Source: Listeria grandensis FSL F6-0971 (GTDB lineage Bacteria; Bacillota; Bacilli; Lactobacillales; Listeriaceae). Taken from it: a DNA stretch of 64,000 nt. Each line of letters opens with the position of its first letter. Position 1 is the stretch's first letter. Shown piece by piece: positions 27,023 to 38,328 of this stretch. The stretch covers positions 1 to 64,000 of the forward strand of contig NZ_AODD01000002.1 of assembly GCF_000525835.1 (NCBI RefSeq), read 5' to 3'. Position numbers and translations under genes: made by a program. Under the pieces are notes generated by a model. It searched no databases, was not told the origin of the DNA, and saw nothing but the letters and a program-made list of their open reading frames with translations.

Positions 27023-27445
27023 ATGACATTAGGGGTTTATATCAATTTTAAAACAGAGGCGCGAGAAGCCATTGCGTTTTATGGTCAGATTTTCGGATCA
27101 GAATGCACAGATTTGATGACGTATGGTGATCTTCATGGGAAAGAAGAAGGTGGACCAGAAATGGATGACGCGACTAAGAAATTAGTGATGAATGCGAGTA
27201 TTCAAATCGAGGGAGATACCGTTATGTTCTCCGATACACCGCCGTTCATGGCCAATTTCATACCTGGAAATAACGTGACACTTGTGTTAGATACGAAAGA
27301 TGCGGATAAACTTACGCGTTATTTCGATGCTCTATCGGAAGGTGCTACGAAAGTGATGCCGTTACAAAAAACGTTCTGGTCTGAGAAATTCGGCCAGTTA
27401 ACAGATAAGTACGGAATCGGTTGGTCCTTTAATTTATCTGCATAA
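27023..27445 (+). CDS. VOC-superfamily protein (PhnB/YjdN-like)
   Basis: A 140-residue protein with the paired beta-alpha-beta modules of the glyoxalase/vicinal-oxygen-chelate fold: EAREAIAFYGQIFGSE near the start, then MFSDTPP, and the C-terminal WSEKFGQLTDKYGIGWSFNL typical of PhnB-like members. Enzyme activity is unknown in this branch. It ends in a shared terminator with the K+ channel gene. Confidence 0.88.
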   Translation: MTLGVYINFKTEAREAIAFYGQIFGSECTDLMTYGDLHGKEEGGPEMDDATKKLVMNASIQIEGDTVMFSDTPPFMANFIPGNNVTLVLDTKDADKLTRYFDALSEGATKVMPLQKTFWSEKFGQLTDKYGIGWSFNLSA

Positions 27446-27492
27446 AAAAGTGTTTGTGCTCTGTCGACAAGACAAGGCGCAAACACTTTTTT
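27444..27492. terminator. Bidirectional terminator between VOC gene and K+ channel
   Basis: AAAAAAGTGTTTGTGC pairs with GCGCAAACACTTTTTT across a short loop. Confidence 0.9.
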
Positions 27493-28234
27493 ATGGCGTA
27501 TTCTCCTCCTTTTTCTTACTATGAAGGAAGGTTTGGATCATTTGGATTTCTGATTCTGTTAGCGTGCCAGCTTGCTCGATACTTTTTGTGATTTTAGTTA
27601 TTTTTTCGGAGCTATTAAGCCTTTTGTGATTGTTCGTGATAAAGCTACGAATGGTAGAAGTAAGCATCCCGATAAAACCGATTCCAAAAAGCATGAGCAG
27701 CACGGCGAGAAAGCGACCAAGGCCAGTGACTGGAACGATATCGCCATATCCGACGGTTGTTGTAGTAACGATAGAGAACCAAAGTGCATCAGGGTAGTTC
27801 TTGATGCTGGGCTCGACGAAAATAAGTGGGATAGGGATGAGTATCACGAGAATGACAAAGGTGTTGACCATCCGATTAAAGCCGTTCGTACGCAAGAAAC
27901 TATACAGTGGTATAATGTAGCGCTTTCCAATAGCTGTTAGTCGCAATATCCGAATGAGGCTAACAACACGAGCCAAGCGGAAGAAACTATATACTGGTAA
28001 AATAGCGATTAGTTCAAAGAGGTGGGTTTTAATGTATTCTATTTTATTTTCAGCACGAATCAATCTTGCAAAATAATCCACCGCAAAAACGGCCCAAATA
28101 ACAATATTAAGAACGGTTACTGCTGGGGAGTGTATCGGGATGGTTAGGAGAGAGAGGATGACTAAAACGAGCATAAATAGTTCATAAAAAATACTGCGAC
28201 GTGGAGCTTTCAACCGATTCCCTACTTTCTTCAA
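27491..28234 (-). CDS. Two-pore-loop type potassium channel (Kch family)
   Basis: A 247-residue membrane protein with a voltage-sensor-like N-terminal half (FFRLARVVSLIRILRL has spaced Arg) and an ion_trans_2 pore with the selectivity filter TVGYGD. Such tetrameric channels pass K+. TTG 28234 is the longest start but lacks a clear site; TTG 28213 has GTAGGG at proper spacing and may be the true start. It lies downstream of ctaA on the - strand with a terminator in between. Confidence 0.9.
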   Translation of the reverse strand: MKKVGNRLKAPRRSIFYELFMLVLVILSLLTIPIHSPAVTVLNIVIWAVFAVDYFARLIRAENKIEYIKTHLFELIAILPVYSFFRLARVVSLIRILRLTAIGKRYIIPLYSFLRTNGFNRMVNTFVILVILIPIPLIFVEPSIKNYPDALWFSIVTTTTVGYGDIVPVTGLGRFLAVLLMLFGIGFIGMLTSTIRSFITNNHKRLNSSEKITKITKSIEQAGTLTESEIQMIQTFLHSKKKEENTP

Positions 28235-28292
28235 GTTATTTATTCATTCTACCATAAAAAACGAAACTAGAACAAAAGGGATCTCCACAAAA

Positions 28293-28345
28293 ATAAGCAG
28301 AATTCACGTTATCCTCTTTTTACACAGGGCGTGGATTCTGCTTAT
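28293..28345 (-). terminator. Terminator downstream of ctaA
   Basis: A 16-bp stem (ATAAGCAGAATTCACG / CGTGGATTCTGCTTAT) with a T run on the - strand side. Confidence 0.88.
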
Positions 28346-28358
28346 GTTTAGTTGAGAT

Positions 28359-29277
28359 CTATCTGATGCGTAAGCGATTTTGCTTACTACGGCTAGCGAG
28401 TAGACATAGGTAGGTCATCAAGGCGAACATCATGGTGATAATTAAGCTATGTGCCAGAGCGACATATAGATTGACATTGGTAACCACGGACATGATACCC
28501 GTAAACGCTTGGGCTGCTACGAAAATAATTTCGAGTACCATCGCATATTTTAGGACGCGATAATGGCTGTACTCTCGGAATACAATCCAAGTGACATACA
28601 AAATCCACACGACAAGGATGAGAGCGGCAAGGCGATGCAAATATTGTACATAATCTTGCACATTGGTTGGCATGACGAACTTACCGTTCTCAAAAGGCCA
28701 GGCAGGTACGGCGAGGCTAGCTTTTTCATGACGTACGAGCGCGCCGGTGTAGACCGAGAGATACGTGTAAATCGTGAGCAGGTAGATGTTCACTTTTAGC
28801 TTTTTGCCAATGACCATGTTTCGGGCGTCGAACTTGTTGTCCACTTCAAAGATAAGGAGACAAAGTAAGACGATGGCAGCATAACAAATGATCGAAATAC
28901 CGAAGTGTAGCGCCATGATGTAAGGGTTTTGTCCCCACATAACGGCTGCAGCGCCCATGAAAGCCTGCAATACTAGGAATGCAACAGCAATAATCGCAAG
29001 TGGTTTCGTTTCGCGACGATCTTTAATATAAATCCAAGCTAGAATGGCTAAAACAATAACGAAAATAGAGCTAATTCCTGTTGTGAGTCGGTGCATAACC
29101 TCGATAATTTTTTTCTGGTGTAATGTCTGTTAGGCGAACAAATTGTCCATTACAAAGCGGCCAAGTATTACCGCAGCCGTCTGCAGAACCCGTTTTTGTC
29201 ACAAGCGCGCCGCCGAACACAACGAATGTCATGCACAGAATTGTCAGCACGGACCAGACTTTTAGAAATGTTTTCAT
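28359..29277 (-). pseudogene. ctaA: Heme A synthase CtaA, frameshifted
   Basis: CtaA hydroxylates heme O to heme A for aa3-type terminal oxidase. The N-terminal part ([19 protein letters not shown], with [10 protein letters not shown], the paired Cys of the first loop) and the rest (from [13 protein letters not shown], with HLHRLA-like HRLAALI and the helices) are both present. They are in different frames: seven T at 29108-29114 should be six, giving [14 protein letters not shown]. One base fixes the full gene of about 305 residues. Divergent ctaB is intact, so heme O could still be made. Confidence 0.88.
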
Positions 29278-29601
29278 GTTTGATGGTTTCCTCCTTCGTA
29301 CGTATGTATTAATTCAAAACTGAGCATACAAATAAATTGCATTGCCATATACTATCTCATTTTAACTTGTTTGAAGGTGTAAGTAAAGAGTGTGGCTTGT
29401 GAAATCAGAAGGCGAACCAAAAGTTGCATAGGCAGTTCTTCTTGCTCAAATGAAGCTTAATGGCTTGACAATTAGGGTGTTTATTTCCGATAATAGTTAG
29501 GATGGCGTTCATAAGGACAATGTAAACTAATGAGCAATCATAGGCCTAATAATCTATGTGAAAAATTTGTAAAGTGCAACAAAAGCTAAGGGGGAAAACA
29601 A
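29278..29601. other. 324-bp divergent region between ctaA and ctaB
   Basis: No coding frame is supported. It carries a candidate ctaB promoter, TTGACA (29465-29470), 18-bp spacer, GATAAT (29489-29494), which would leave a leader of about 100 nt. AAGGAGG for ctaA lies at its left end on the - strand. In Bacillus the same divergent gap is the target of ResD, but no site was identified here. Confidence 0.5.
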
Positions 29602-30510
29602 GTGAATCAAATGGAGAAGACAGCAAATGTGGATACTGCTGCGAAGCTCACTGTGAAAGATTTTACGGAACTCGTGAAGATTGGGATTGTTAATTCCAAC
29701 ACGATTACAGCTTTTACAGGGATGTGGCTCGCATTTCAGTTAACGAACGTTTCGTTTATGCAGAATCTCGACGTTCTTATTTTTACAATTTTGGGGTCAG
29801 GAATGGTCGTGGCTGCGTCGGGTGCGTTTAATAATGTGATTGATCGCGATATTGACGGGATTATGGAACGGACGAAAAATCGCCCAACGATGACGGGTAA
29901 AATTTCTGGGAAACGGGCGCTTCTCATCGCGGCGGTTCTTGGTATTGTCGGTGAAGCATTGCTATTTATGACAACGTGGCAGGCTGGTGTTATCGGCTTG
30001 ATTGGTATTTTCCTATACGTCGTTGTTTATTCTATGTGGGCCAAGCGGAAATTGGTCAGCAATACAGTGATTGGTAGTTTTTCGGGTGCTGTGCCGCCGC
30101 TTATCGGTTGGTTTGCAGTAGAGCCGACGTTTAGTGCTGTACCGATTATGTTGTTCCTCGTGATGTTCTGCTGGCAACCACCGCATTTTTATGCGATTGC
30201 GATTAAGCGGAAAGAGGAGTATGCAGCAGCCGGTATTCCTATGTTACCCGTTGTAAAAGGCATTGAACGGACAAAATGGAGTACGCTTTTCTGGGTGGTA
30301 CTTTTGACGATTTTACCGTTTTTCATGTGGGAATTGGGCCTTGTCTATGTTATTTTGGCGACAGTTTTAAACGTTATTTGGTTAGCGTTATGCCTGTATG
30401 GATTCAAAATGGAAGACAGCATGAAGTGGGCGCGAATCAGCTTTGTATACTCGATTAATTACATGACTATTTTGTTCGTATCGATGGTCATTATCGGTGT
30501 ATTTTTATAA
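29602..30510 (+). CDS. ctaB: Protoheme IX farnesyltransferase (heme O synthase) CtaB
   Basis: A 302-residue membrane prenyltransferase of the UbiA family. It has the Asp-rich site NNVIDRDIDGIMERTKNRP, the second cluster KRKEEYAAAGIPMLP and about eight to nine helices. It adds a farnesyl group to heme B for cytochrome aa3 oxidase. GTG 29602 has GGGGGAA. It is intact and divergent from ctaA. Confidence 0.95.
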   Translation: MNQMEKTANVDTAAKLTVKDFTELVKIGIVNSNTITAFTGMWLAFQLTNVSFMQNLDVLIFTILGSGMVVAASGAFNNVIDRDIDGIMERTKNRPTMTGKISGKRALLIAAVLGIVGEALLFMTTWQAGVIGLIGIFLYVVVYSMWAKRKLVSNTVIGSFSGAVPPLIGWFAVEPTFSAVPIMLFLVMFCWQPPHFYAIAIKRKEEYAAAGIPMLPVVKGIERTKWSTLFWVVLLTILPFFMWELGLVYVILATVLNVIWLALCLYGFKMEDSMKWARISFVYSINYMTILFVSMVIIGVFL

Positions 30511-30513
30511 GAT

Positions 30514-30542
30514 AAAAGCCTGACTTTGCGGTCGGGTTTTTT
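30514..30542 (+). terminator. Terminator after ctaB
   Basis: GCCTGAC...GTCGGGTT stem with T-rich tail. Confidence 0.75.
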
Positions 30543-30629
30543 ATTGCGAAAAAATTCGCTTTTCTTACTAGTAATTTTGACGAAAAGCCGATACAATAGA
30601 GAGAGTAGCATGAAGGAGTGCAGAAGTCT

Positions 30630-31682
30630 ATGCGATTTATTTTACGAACACTTTCTGTGGTGGTGGTGTGTCTTTTTGTCGGCTATTACACGGATCTATT
30701 TTTTGAAACGCCTACAGATGTGAATTCTGTGGAAGATAAGGCTGTGCAACAAGGGAATGTAGATAAAAATAAAACAAATGAGAATGATCCAAAAGCGGAG
30801 ACGGCAACTAGTCTTGCGGCTTATATTAATAAAGATATATCAGTTCTGGAGAAGATATACGGCGATCCAAAGCGGGTTGATGAGTCTCCATATGGGTATC
30901 AGAATTACATTTTCCATCAAACAGATGACCAGTATATGCAGGTTGGTGTGGTTAATCAGAAGGTACAAACGATTTATGGTCTCGGTGATAAGTTGCCGCT
31001 AGCGCCGTTTAAAATCGGGATGGCGACGGAAAAAGTTTTTCTGAATATGAAATTGCAGTCGGAGATTACGTTTAATTACGAGGACAATTACTATCGGTTT
31101 GAGTTGTCGGAGGATGAGCTTAATATTCGGCCGCTAATCAGCCTTGGAAATGGTGTGTATGCACAGGTGAATTTTGATAAATTTGAGTCAAAGGTCATCA
31201 GTGTGCGCTATTTCAATAAGCTGTCGCTGATTAAGATGCATCCGTACGAAATGACGTATCAAGGGGATATTTTTAAAGATGTTGTGACGGGCGCGGAATG
31301 GGACAAGATTGATAAAGCGTCGGACCAACAAGTATTTGATATTTCGAATATTTTCCGTAGTCGCTACGACAAGAAGCAGTTGGATTGGAACGAAGCGGTT
31401 GCCAAAGTAGCGTACGGGCATAGTGTGGATATGTATCAGAACAAATATTTTGATCATGATTCACCGACATATGGTTCGCTTGGCGATCGGATGAGTCGCG
31501 CAGGTGTCGATTATCAGAAGGCTGCGGAGAATATTGCATCGAATTATTTGGATGCTCCGGCGGCGGTAGAAGGTTGGTTGAACTCGGCTGGACACCGCAA
31601 GAACTTGTTTGATGATAGTTTCACGGACATGGGTGTTGGAACTTATCGGAAATTTTACACGCAGAACTTCTTGCAAAAGTAA
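30630..31682 (+). CDS. CAP-domain secreted/anchored protein (YlbC-like)
   Basis: A 350-residue protein with an N-terminal membrane anchor (about 4-22), a CAP-associated N-domain (about 50-195) and a CAP/SCP domain (about 215-350) holding HSVDMYQNKYFDHDSP, AAENIASNY and the closing GHRKN. The CAP His/Glu site looks complete. ATG 30630 is chosen, with AAGGAG 11 nt upstream. It heads the ylb-type housekeeping run. The function of this exported family is unknown. Confidence 0.9.
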   Translation: MRFILRTLSVVVVCLFVGYYTDLFFETPTDVNSVEDKAVQQGNVDKNKTNENDPKAETATSLAAYINKDISVLEKIYGDPKRVDESPYGYQNYIFHQTDDQYMQVGVVNQKVQTIYGLGDKLPLAPFKIGMATEKVFLNMKLQSEITFNYEDNYYRFELSEDELNIRPLISLGNGVYAQVNFDKFESKVISVRYFNKLSLIKMHPYEMTYQGDIFKDVVTGAEWDKIDKASDQQVFDISNIFRSRYDKKQLDWNEAVAKVAYGHSVDMYQNKYFDHDSPTYGSLGDRMSRAGVDYQKAAENIASNYLDAPAAVEGWLNSAGHRKNLFDDSFTDMGVGTYRKFYTQNFLQK

Positions 31683-31751
31683 AGCGTTTTTTGCAGAATC
31701 GTGTTATAATGGAGCTTGTAATTTGATTTACGATGGAAAGAAGGTGGCAAG

Positions 31752-32201
31752 ATGCTTGCTACAATGGAAAATCTGGCGCTACTCGATATGTCAGATGACC
31801 TTGCATCGATGATTTTGGAGTCAGTAGAAGCGGATCGATATCGCGAATGCTTACACCAAATGACGACAAGTTTACCAACCGATCAGCGTATTAAGCGCTT
31901 GGCAAAAATAAAGGAACAATATGATGAAGTGCAACGTTTTGGTCGCTATCATCCGGATTATAAAGAAGTGAATCGTTTGGCTCGTCAATATAAACGTGAG
32001 GTTGACATGGATGAGTATGTCGCAGCGTTTCGGCAAGCGGAGATGGATTTACAAAGTTTACTCGATGAAATTAGTTTTATTTTGGCAGATGCTGTCTCGG
32101 AAAATATTAAGGTTCCAACTGGAAATCCGTTTTTTGAATCCAAGTCTTCTTGTTCTACAGGTGGATGTGGCACAGGTGGCGGTTGTAGTTGCTCAGCTTA
32201 A
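31752..32201 (+). CDS. ylbF: YlbF/RicF regulatory protein
   Basis: A 149-residue helical protein (Com_YlbF fold) ending in a Cys-rich tail (CSTGGCGTGGGCSCSA, four Cys). In Bacillus, RicF (YlbF), RicA and RicT form a Fe-S-bearing complex that helps RNase Y mature transcripts. The C-terminal cysteines are kept here and probably ligate the cluster. It is followed by ylbG after 15 nt. Confidence 0.92.
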   Translation: MLATMENLALLDMSDDLASMILESVEADRYRECLHQMTTSLPTDQRIKRLAKIKEQYDEVQRFGRYHPDYKEVNRLARQYKREVDMDEYVAAFRQAEMDLQSLLDEISFILADAVSENIKVPTGNPFFESKSSCSTGGCGTGGGCSCSA

Positions 32202-32216
32202 GAGGGAGGAAAGGCA

Positions 32217-32498
32217 ATGGAGAATGAACGTCAATCCATTATTATTTGGATGAATCATTTGAAACAAGTACGTTCTTTAAAGCGTTTTGGAAATGTGCAC
32301 TATGTTTCTAGGAAATTGAAATATGCGGTGTTGTATTGTGATATGGTTGATGTGGAAGAAATTTCAGCTAAATTATCGCGGTTCCATTATGTGAAACGTG
32401 TGGAGTTATCGTATCGGCCGTTTTTAAACACGGAATACGAATCGAAGAAAGACATGAAGTTTCGTGACCGCATGGAAGACGTACAAATCAGTATTTAA
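32217..32498 (+). CDS. ylbG: YlbG family protein (DUF2129)
   Basis: A 93-residue basic protein with the DUF2129 pattern ([26 protein letters not shown], later RPFLNTEY). ATG 32217 has GGGAGG upstream. Its position between ylbF and rsmD is conserved in Bacilli. Function unknown; the fold is a small alpha/beta domain. Confidence 0.9.
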   Translation: MENERQSIIIWMNHLKQVRSLKRFGNVHYVSRKLKYAVLYCDMVDVEEISAKLSRFHYVKRVELSYRPFLNTEYESKKDMKFRDRMEDVQISI

Positions 32499-32576
32499 TA
32501 ACAATAGCGGCATGATTCGGCCTTGTTTTTGCGAGGTTGGGTGATGTCGTTTTGTATTTTGGAGGTACATATATAG

Positions 32577-34687
<2,111 letters not shown>

Positions 34688-34696
34688 AGACCAGAG

Positions 34697-34729
34697 AAAA
34701 ACTTTGACCGCTTGGATCAAAGTTTTTTT
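34697..34729. terminator. Bidirectional terminator ylbL/tmcAL
   Basis: AAAAACTTTGA and TCAAAGTTTTT arms. The right arm includes the stop and last codons (RKKL) of tmcAL on the - strand. Confidence 0.85.
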
Positions 34730-35904
34730 CTATATGGTGATGTGTGATAATCGCGTAGAAGTTGGTCTCCTAAGCTTGGCGAAAGTGAATACAGTTTTGT
34801 CGCTAAAACATCTTTTTGAATGAGTGCTGGGTCGGTCTTTGAGGCGGTGCTGACAATCGGCAAAGTAGCTACTTTTTTAACTTGGCTGAGGTATCTTTGC
34901 CCCGCGGAGGACATACCTAAAAGGCGAATATAATTTTGTGTGGGCGCTTTTGTTTTTGCTTGTTGTGCGAGTATTTGCAAGGAGACTCGCTTGATTCGAG
35001 CGCTGCTGTAACGCTTTGTTGTCACAGCGCCTAGGAATTCATCGAAATTTGTTGCAAGTTGCGTTGCTTGTTGCAGACGGTTCTCAATGCCTTCAGAAAC
35101 GCCGCGTATGGCCTGTAACTGACTTGTTGGCGCCGTCATCAATTGATAACGCAGTAACGGCCAAAAATCATCCCATGACACGAAGGAGTATGTCTCACGG
35201 TATTTGTGCAAAATCGCAAGTGTGGTTTCGGGTACGTATTGTTTCACTGATTGCCAATCATTCGCCAGTAACATGCGGCGTATAGCGGTCGCGCTAGCAA
35301 TAGAATGGTGCGCCGGGCTTTCATCATGGTAGCCTGCACTTTGCCGAGTCATCGTTGCAATTTCTATCCTTTTTCGTTGCTCGATGATAGCCCGCGTATA
35401 GTGGAATCCCAGTATGTTATTGGGTTGTGCTAAATCAAGCGCTAAATTGGGTGCTATTTCGCGAATTGCTAAATTCCAAGCTACAGCATAACTATTCGCC
35501 TTATCCTCCAAGAAACGACCCATAGCGGCTTTAAAAGGTATGCTTTGTTCTGTCAACAACTTTGCAGTCTGAGTAAAGGCGTCCGCATCTCCATTTTCAC
35601 TTCCAAAAAAGAGCGTCTGCACACCAAGCGCATCTAGAATGTCAACCGCACCGTTTGCAAAAATATCTGCTTGTTGCGTAGCGAAATGAAACGGCAATTC
35701 TACTACAAGGTCGACACCAGCATCGATAGCCATTTGCGCGCGCTCCCATTTTGGAAGAAGAGCTGGTTCACCACGCTGTAAAAAAGAACCGCTCATTACC
35801 GCAATGATAACATCGGCATCGGTTTGTTTCCGAGCTTCCCGCAAATGCAAGAGGTGCCCATTATGAAAAGGATTATACTCTACGATAATGCCTGTTGCTT
35901 TCAA
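34717..35904 (-). CDS. tmcAL: tRNA(Met) cytidine acetate ligase TmcAL (YlbM)
   Basis: A 395-residue enzyme that activates acetate with ATP and acetylates the wobble C34 of elongator tRNA-Met. The nucleotidyltransferase start TGIIVEYNPFHNGHLLHL is diagnostic. I start it at TTG 35904, which has TGGAG at correct spacing; the ATG at 35919 has none. It is convergent with the ylb run on +, as in relatives. Confidence 0.94.
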   Translation of the reverse strand: MKATGIIVEYNPFHNGHLLHLREARKQTDADVIIAVMSGSFLQRGEPALLPKWERAQMAIDAGVDLVVELPFHFATQQADIFANGAVDILDALGVQTLFFGSENGDADAFTQTAKLLTEQSIPFKAAMGRFLEDKANSYAVAWNLAIREIAPNLALDLAQPNNILGFHYTRAIIEQRKRIEIATMTRQSAGYHDESPAHHSIASATAIRRMLLANDWQSVKQYVPETTLAILHKYRETYSFVSWDDFWPLLRYQLMTAPTSQLQAIRGVSEGIENRLQQATQLATNFDEFLGAVTTKRYSSARIKRVSLQILAQQAKTKAPTQNYIRLLGMSSAGQRYLSQVKKVATLPIVSTASKTDPALIQKDVLATKLYSLSPSLGDQLLRDYHTSPYRKKL

Positions 35905-36085
35905 AATTATCAACTCCATGTCACAATAGTAATAGGTATTTTGATATTTAAATGAGTTAGGGTAACCTATATTTGATCTCGAAAAAAATAGATGTTTTTA
36001 AGAAACTTGTCGATGCTTACCTTCGATTACTTCCAGAATACCATAAAATCGCGCATGATAACATGATTCGCTTAATAAATAGGGA

Positions 36086-36114
36086 TTGACAAAAGGCTTA
36101 GAAAAGTCTATAAT
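36086..36114 (+). promoter_or_regulatory. Consensus SigA promoter of DUF177-rpmF
   Basis: TTGACA (36086-36091), 17-bp spacer, TATAAT (36109-36114), a perfect match to the consensus, 30 nt before the DUF177 start. Confidence 0.88.
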
Positions 36115-36143
36115 ATTTTTTGTTGCGCTTGGAGTGATAAACG

Positions 36144-36671
36144 ATGAAATGGTCATTAATTCAACTACAGAAATACCGTGGTAAGAAAGTGCCGTTTGAG
36201 CAGGAAATAGATGTGGCAGAATACTTGAAAGAGCATAATCACGATGTCCGTGAAGCAAGTCTTGTACGTGTTTCAGGAGATATTACAGTGCGCCAAGATT
36301 CTGTGTTAATCAATCTTGTTTTGGATGGAACGCTGACATTGCCATGTGCCAGAACATTTGAAGATGTTCTTTATCCGTATCATATCGAATCTATCGAAAC
36401 GTATGTGAACAAAGAGGAGAAGGTACTGGATGAGATGCATCACCTTATGGATGGCGATAAAATTGATGCGTTACCGGTGATTGAAGAATTACTTTTGTTA
36501 GAAATTCCGATGCAAGTCTACAGCGATAACATAGAAAATGCGTTATCAGAAGGAAACGATTGGAATGTCGTGACAGAAGAAGAACTGGAGCAACAGGCAA
36601 TACAAGCAGAAACAAAAGTGGATCCTCGTCTTGCAGGATTAGCCGATTTCTTTGATAAGAAAGAAGACTAA
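36144..36671 (+). CDS. DUF177 (YceD/YlbN) family protein
   Basis: A 175-residue acidic protein of the DUF177 family, always found directly upstream of rpmF; relatives are linked to 23S rRNA accumulation. It shows the expected core (DSVLINLVLDGTLTLPCARTFEDV) and the C-terminal VDPRLAGLADFFD that marks the family. Start ATG 36144 with TTGGAGTG. Confidence 0.92.
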   Translation: MKWSLIQLQKYRGKKVPFEQEIDVAEYLKEHNHDVREASLVRVSGDITVRQDSVLINLVLDGTLTLPCARTFEDVLYPYHIESIETYVNKEEKVLDEMHHLMDGDKIDALPVIEELLLLEIPMQVYSDNIENALSEGNDWNVVTEEELEQQAIQAETKVDPRLAGLADFFDKKED

Positions 36672-36768
36672 TTCTAAGAGCTGGAATATATTTTAAGAGA
36701 AAGAAATTTTTCTTAGATGGATTGCGATGAGGGAGATATCCTAAAAGTCGCGAAGGAGGTGTATGGAA

Positions 36769-36945
36769 ATGGCAGTACCTTTTAGAAGAACATCTAAAGC
36801 AAAAAAACGCAAGCGTCGTACGCACTTCAAATTACAAGTGCCTGGTATGGTTGAATGCCCAAATTGTGGCGAGTACAAACTTTCTCACCGTATTTGTCCT
36901 GAATGTGGTCAATATAACGGCAAAGAAGTAGTAGAAAGCAACTAA
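36769..36945 (+). CDS. rpmF: 50S ribosomal protein L32
   Basis: 58 residues, [20 protein letters not shown] onward, with a four-Cys zinc ribbon (CPNCGEY...CPECGQY). ATG 36769 is chosen because AAGGAGGT (36753-36760) is 8 nt upstream; ATG 36763 is too close. This is the C-plus (zinc) form of L32. Confidence 0.97.
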   Translation: MAVPFRRTSKAKKRKRRTHFKLQVPGMVECPNCGEYKLSHRICPECGQYNGKEVVESN

Positions 36946-36987
36946 TATGCGTGAACAAAAGCAAGCGAAACGTACGCTTGCCCAAAT

Positions 36988-37026
36988 AAAAAAACCAGAA
37001 GACGCCATGGATCTTCTGGTTTTTTT
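36988..37026 (+). terminator. Terminator after rpmF
   Basis: AAACCAGAAGA / TCTTCTGGTTT stem with flanking A and T runs. A further small inverted repeat (GCAAGCG / CGCTTGC) lies at 36961-36981. Confidence 0.92.
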
Positions 37027-37030
37027 GTTG

Positions 37031-37135
37031 AGGTTCTTATGAAGCGTTCCCTGCGCTGAATTAGAACATCAATATGCATGCGAACAAAGTGAGCATGTAA
37101 TCCTTCAGTGGTTCTTATGACGCAAAGCCAGAATA
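37031..37135 (-). repeat. Dispersed intergenic repeat, rpmF-side copy
   Basis: Read on the - strand, 37031-37104 matches the core of the repeats between ileS and dapF (GGATTACATGCTCAC, ATGCATATTGA, then GTTCT...AGAAC around CGCTTCATAAG). Its hairpin has stem GTTCT/AGAAC (37033-37037, 37063-37067) and an inner AGCG/CGCT. A second partial unit (GTTCTTATGACGC) follows at 37111-37135. Confidence 0.75.
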
Positions 37136-37184
37136 ACTGCCCGGTACACTAATTGAAACTATACATACATATAATTCCCATTCA

Positions 37185-38327
37185 CTAAAGGGAAACTAAC
37201 AAGCCATCCAGTAAAACGTTAGACACTTCAAAATGCTCATCTAGAAAAACCAAATTTGCAATGTTCCCAGCTTTAATGGCACCTAAATCTTCGAGCCCTA
37301 AAATAGTTGCAGGAGTATTAGAAGCCATTTGAATAACATCAGAAAGTGGAATTCCCATCTCTGTTCCAATTTTTAAGGCTTGGTTCATGGTAACGGTGCT
37401 GGAAGCTAATGTGCCATCTGTTAAACGAGCTACTCCATTTAATACAGTAACGTGATGTCCACCGAATTGATATTCACCGTCGCCAACACCCATTGCTTGC
37501 AAGGCGTCGGTGATCAAAACCATTCGCTTGGCAGTTTTTACTTTATGCATTAATCGAACCATGCCTGGATGAAGGTGAACGTTGTCTACAATAGCTTGAA
37601 TACTGACTTGATCATTTTCTAAAGCTGCGGTAGTAATGCCAGGGTTTCTATGGTGGATTTGAGGCATGGCATTACAACAATGGGTGATATGTGTTACACC
37701 GTGATGAAAGGCGATACTTGCTTCCTCGTAAGTCGCATTGGTGTGTCCAGCAGCCACAATGATATCAAGTGATCTAAGATAATCAATCAGCTCCGTTGCT
37801 CCGGGGAGTTCTGGTGCTATCGTAACCATTTTGATCAATCCATTGGCGTGTTCTATAATTTTCCTCATTTCGTTTAAATCGGGATGTCTAATAAAGTGAG
37901 GATCCTGCATTCCTTTTTTCTCGATATTTAAGTAAGGCCCTTCTAAATGAATGCCTAAAATTTTGGCGCCTTCTTCTTTACCGATGACTTGTTTTACGGC
38001 TTCGATCATGGCTGTAAGTTGCGCTAATGATGAGGTGACAGAAGTGACGAGAAAGCCAGTGCATCCTGTTGCTAGGCATTTCTTTGATACTTCCTGAATG
38101 CTTTTTGTTGTGCCATCCATCATATCGTAATGATTTGCGCCGTGAATGTGAACATCGATCATTCCGGGGATTAGCAATTCTCCTAACCCATCGATTATTT
38201 TGTCAAAATGACTTTCGGGATTCTGTGAACTAATCGCTTGAATTCGTCCGTCTTCTACTTGAATATAGGCGGGTTCTTTTCCTAGTTCTGTCGCGATAAC
38301 AACATTTTTAATAAGGGTACGCATCAT
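37185..38327 (-). CDS. nagA: N-acetylglucosamine-6-phosphate deacetylase, second copy
   Basis: A 380-residue amidohydrolase clearly related to, but divergent from, the copy at 16.5 kb. Landmarks: MIDVHIHGANHYDMMDG, HLEGPYLN, GHTNATYEEA, THCCNAMPQIHHRNPG and LITDALQAMG, which has the catalytic Asp. It is coupled to the DeoR-type gene (stop and start 1 nt apart, GGAGAG shared). It may serve another substrate such as a wall-derived or host amino sugar. Confidence 0.92.
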   Translation of the reverse strand: MMRTLIKNVVIATELGKEPAYIQVEDGRIQAISSQNPESHFDKIIDGLGELLIPGMIDVHIHGANHYDMMDGTTKSIQEVSKKCLATGCTGFLVTSVTSSLAQLTAMIEAVKQVIGKEEGAKILGIHLEGPYLNIEKKGMQDPHFIRHPDLNEMRKIIEHANGLIKMVTIAPELPGATELIDYLRSLDIIVAAGHTNATYEEASIAFHHGVTHITHCCNAMPQIHHRNPGITTAALENDQVSIQAIVDNVHLHPGMVRLMHKVKTAKRMVLITDALQAMGVGDGEYQFGGHHVTVLNGVARLTDGTLASSTVTMNQALKIGTEMGIPLSDVIQMASNTPATILGLEDLGAIKAGNIANLVFLDEHFEVSNVLLDGLLVSL

Positions 38328-38328
38328 T

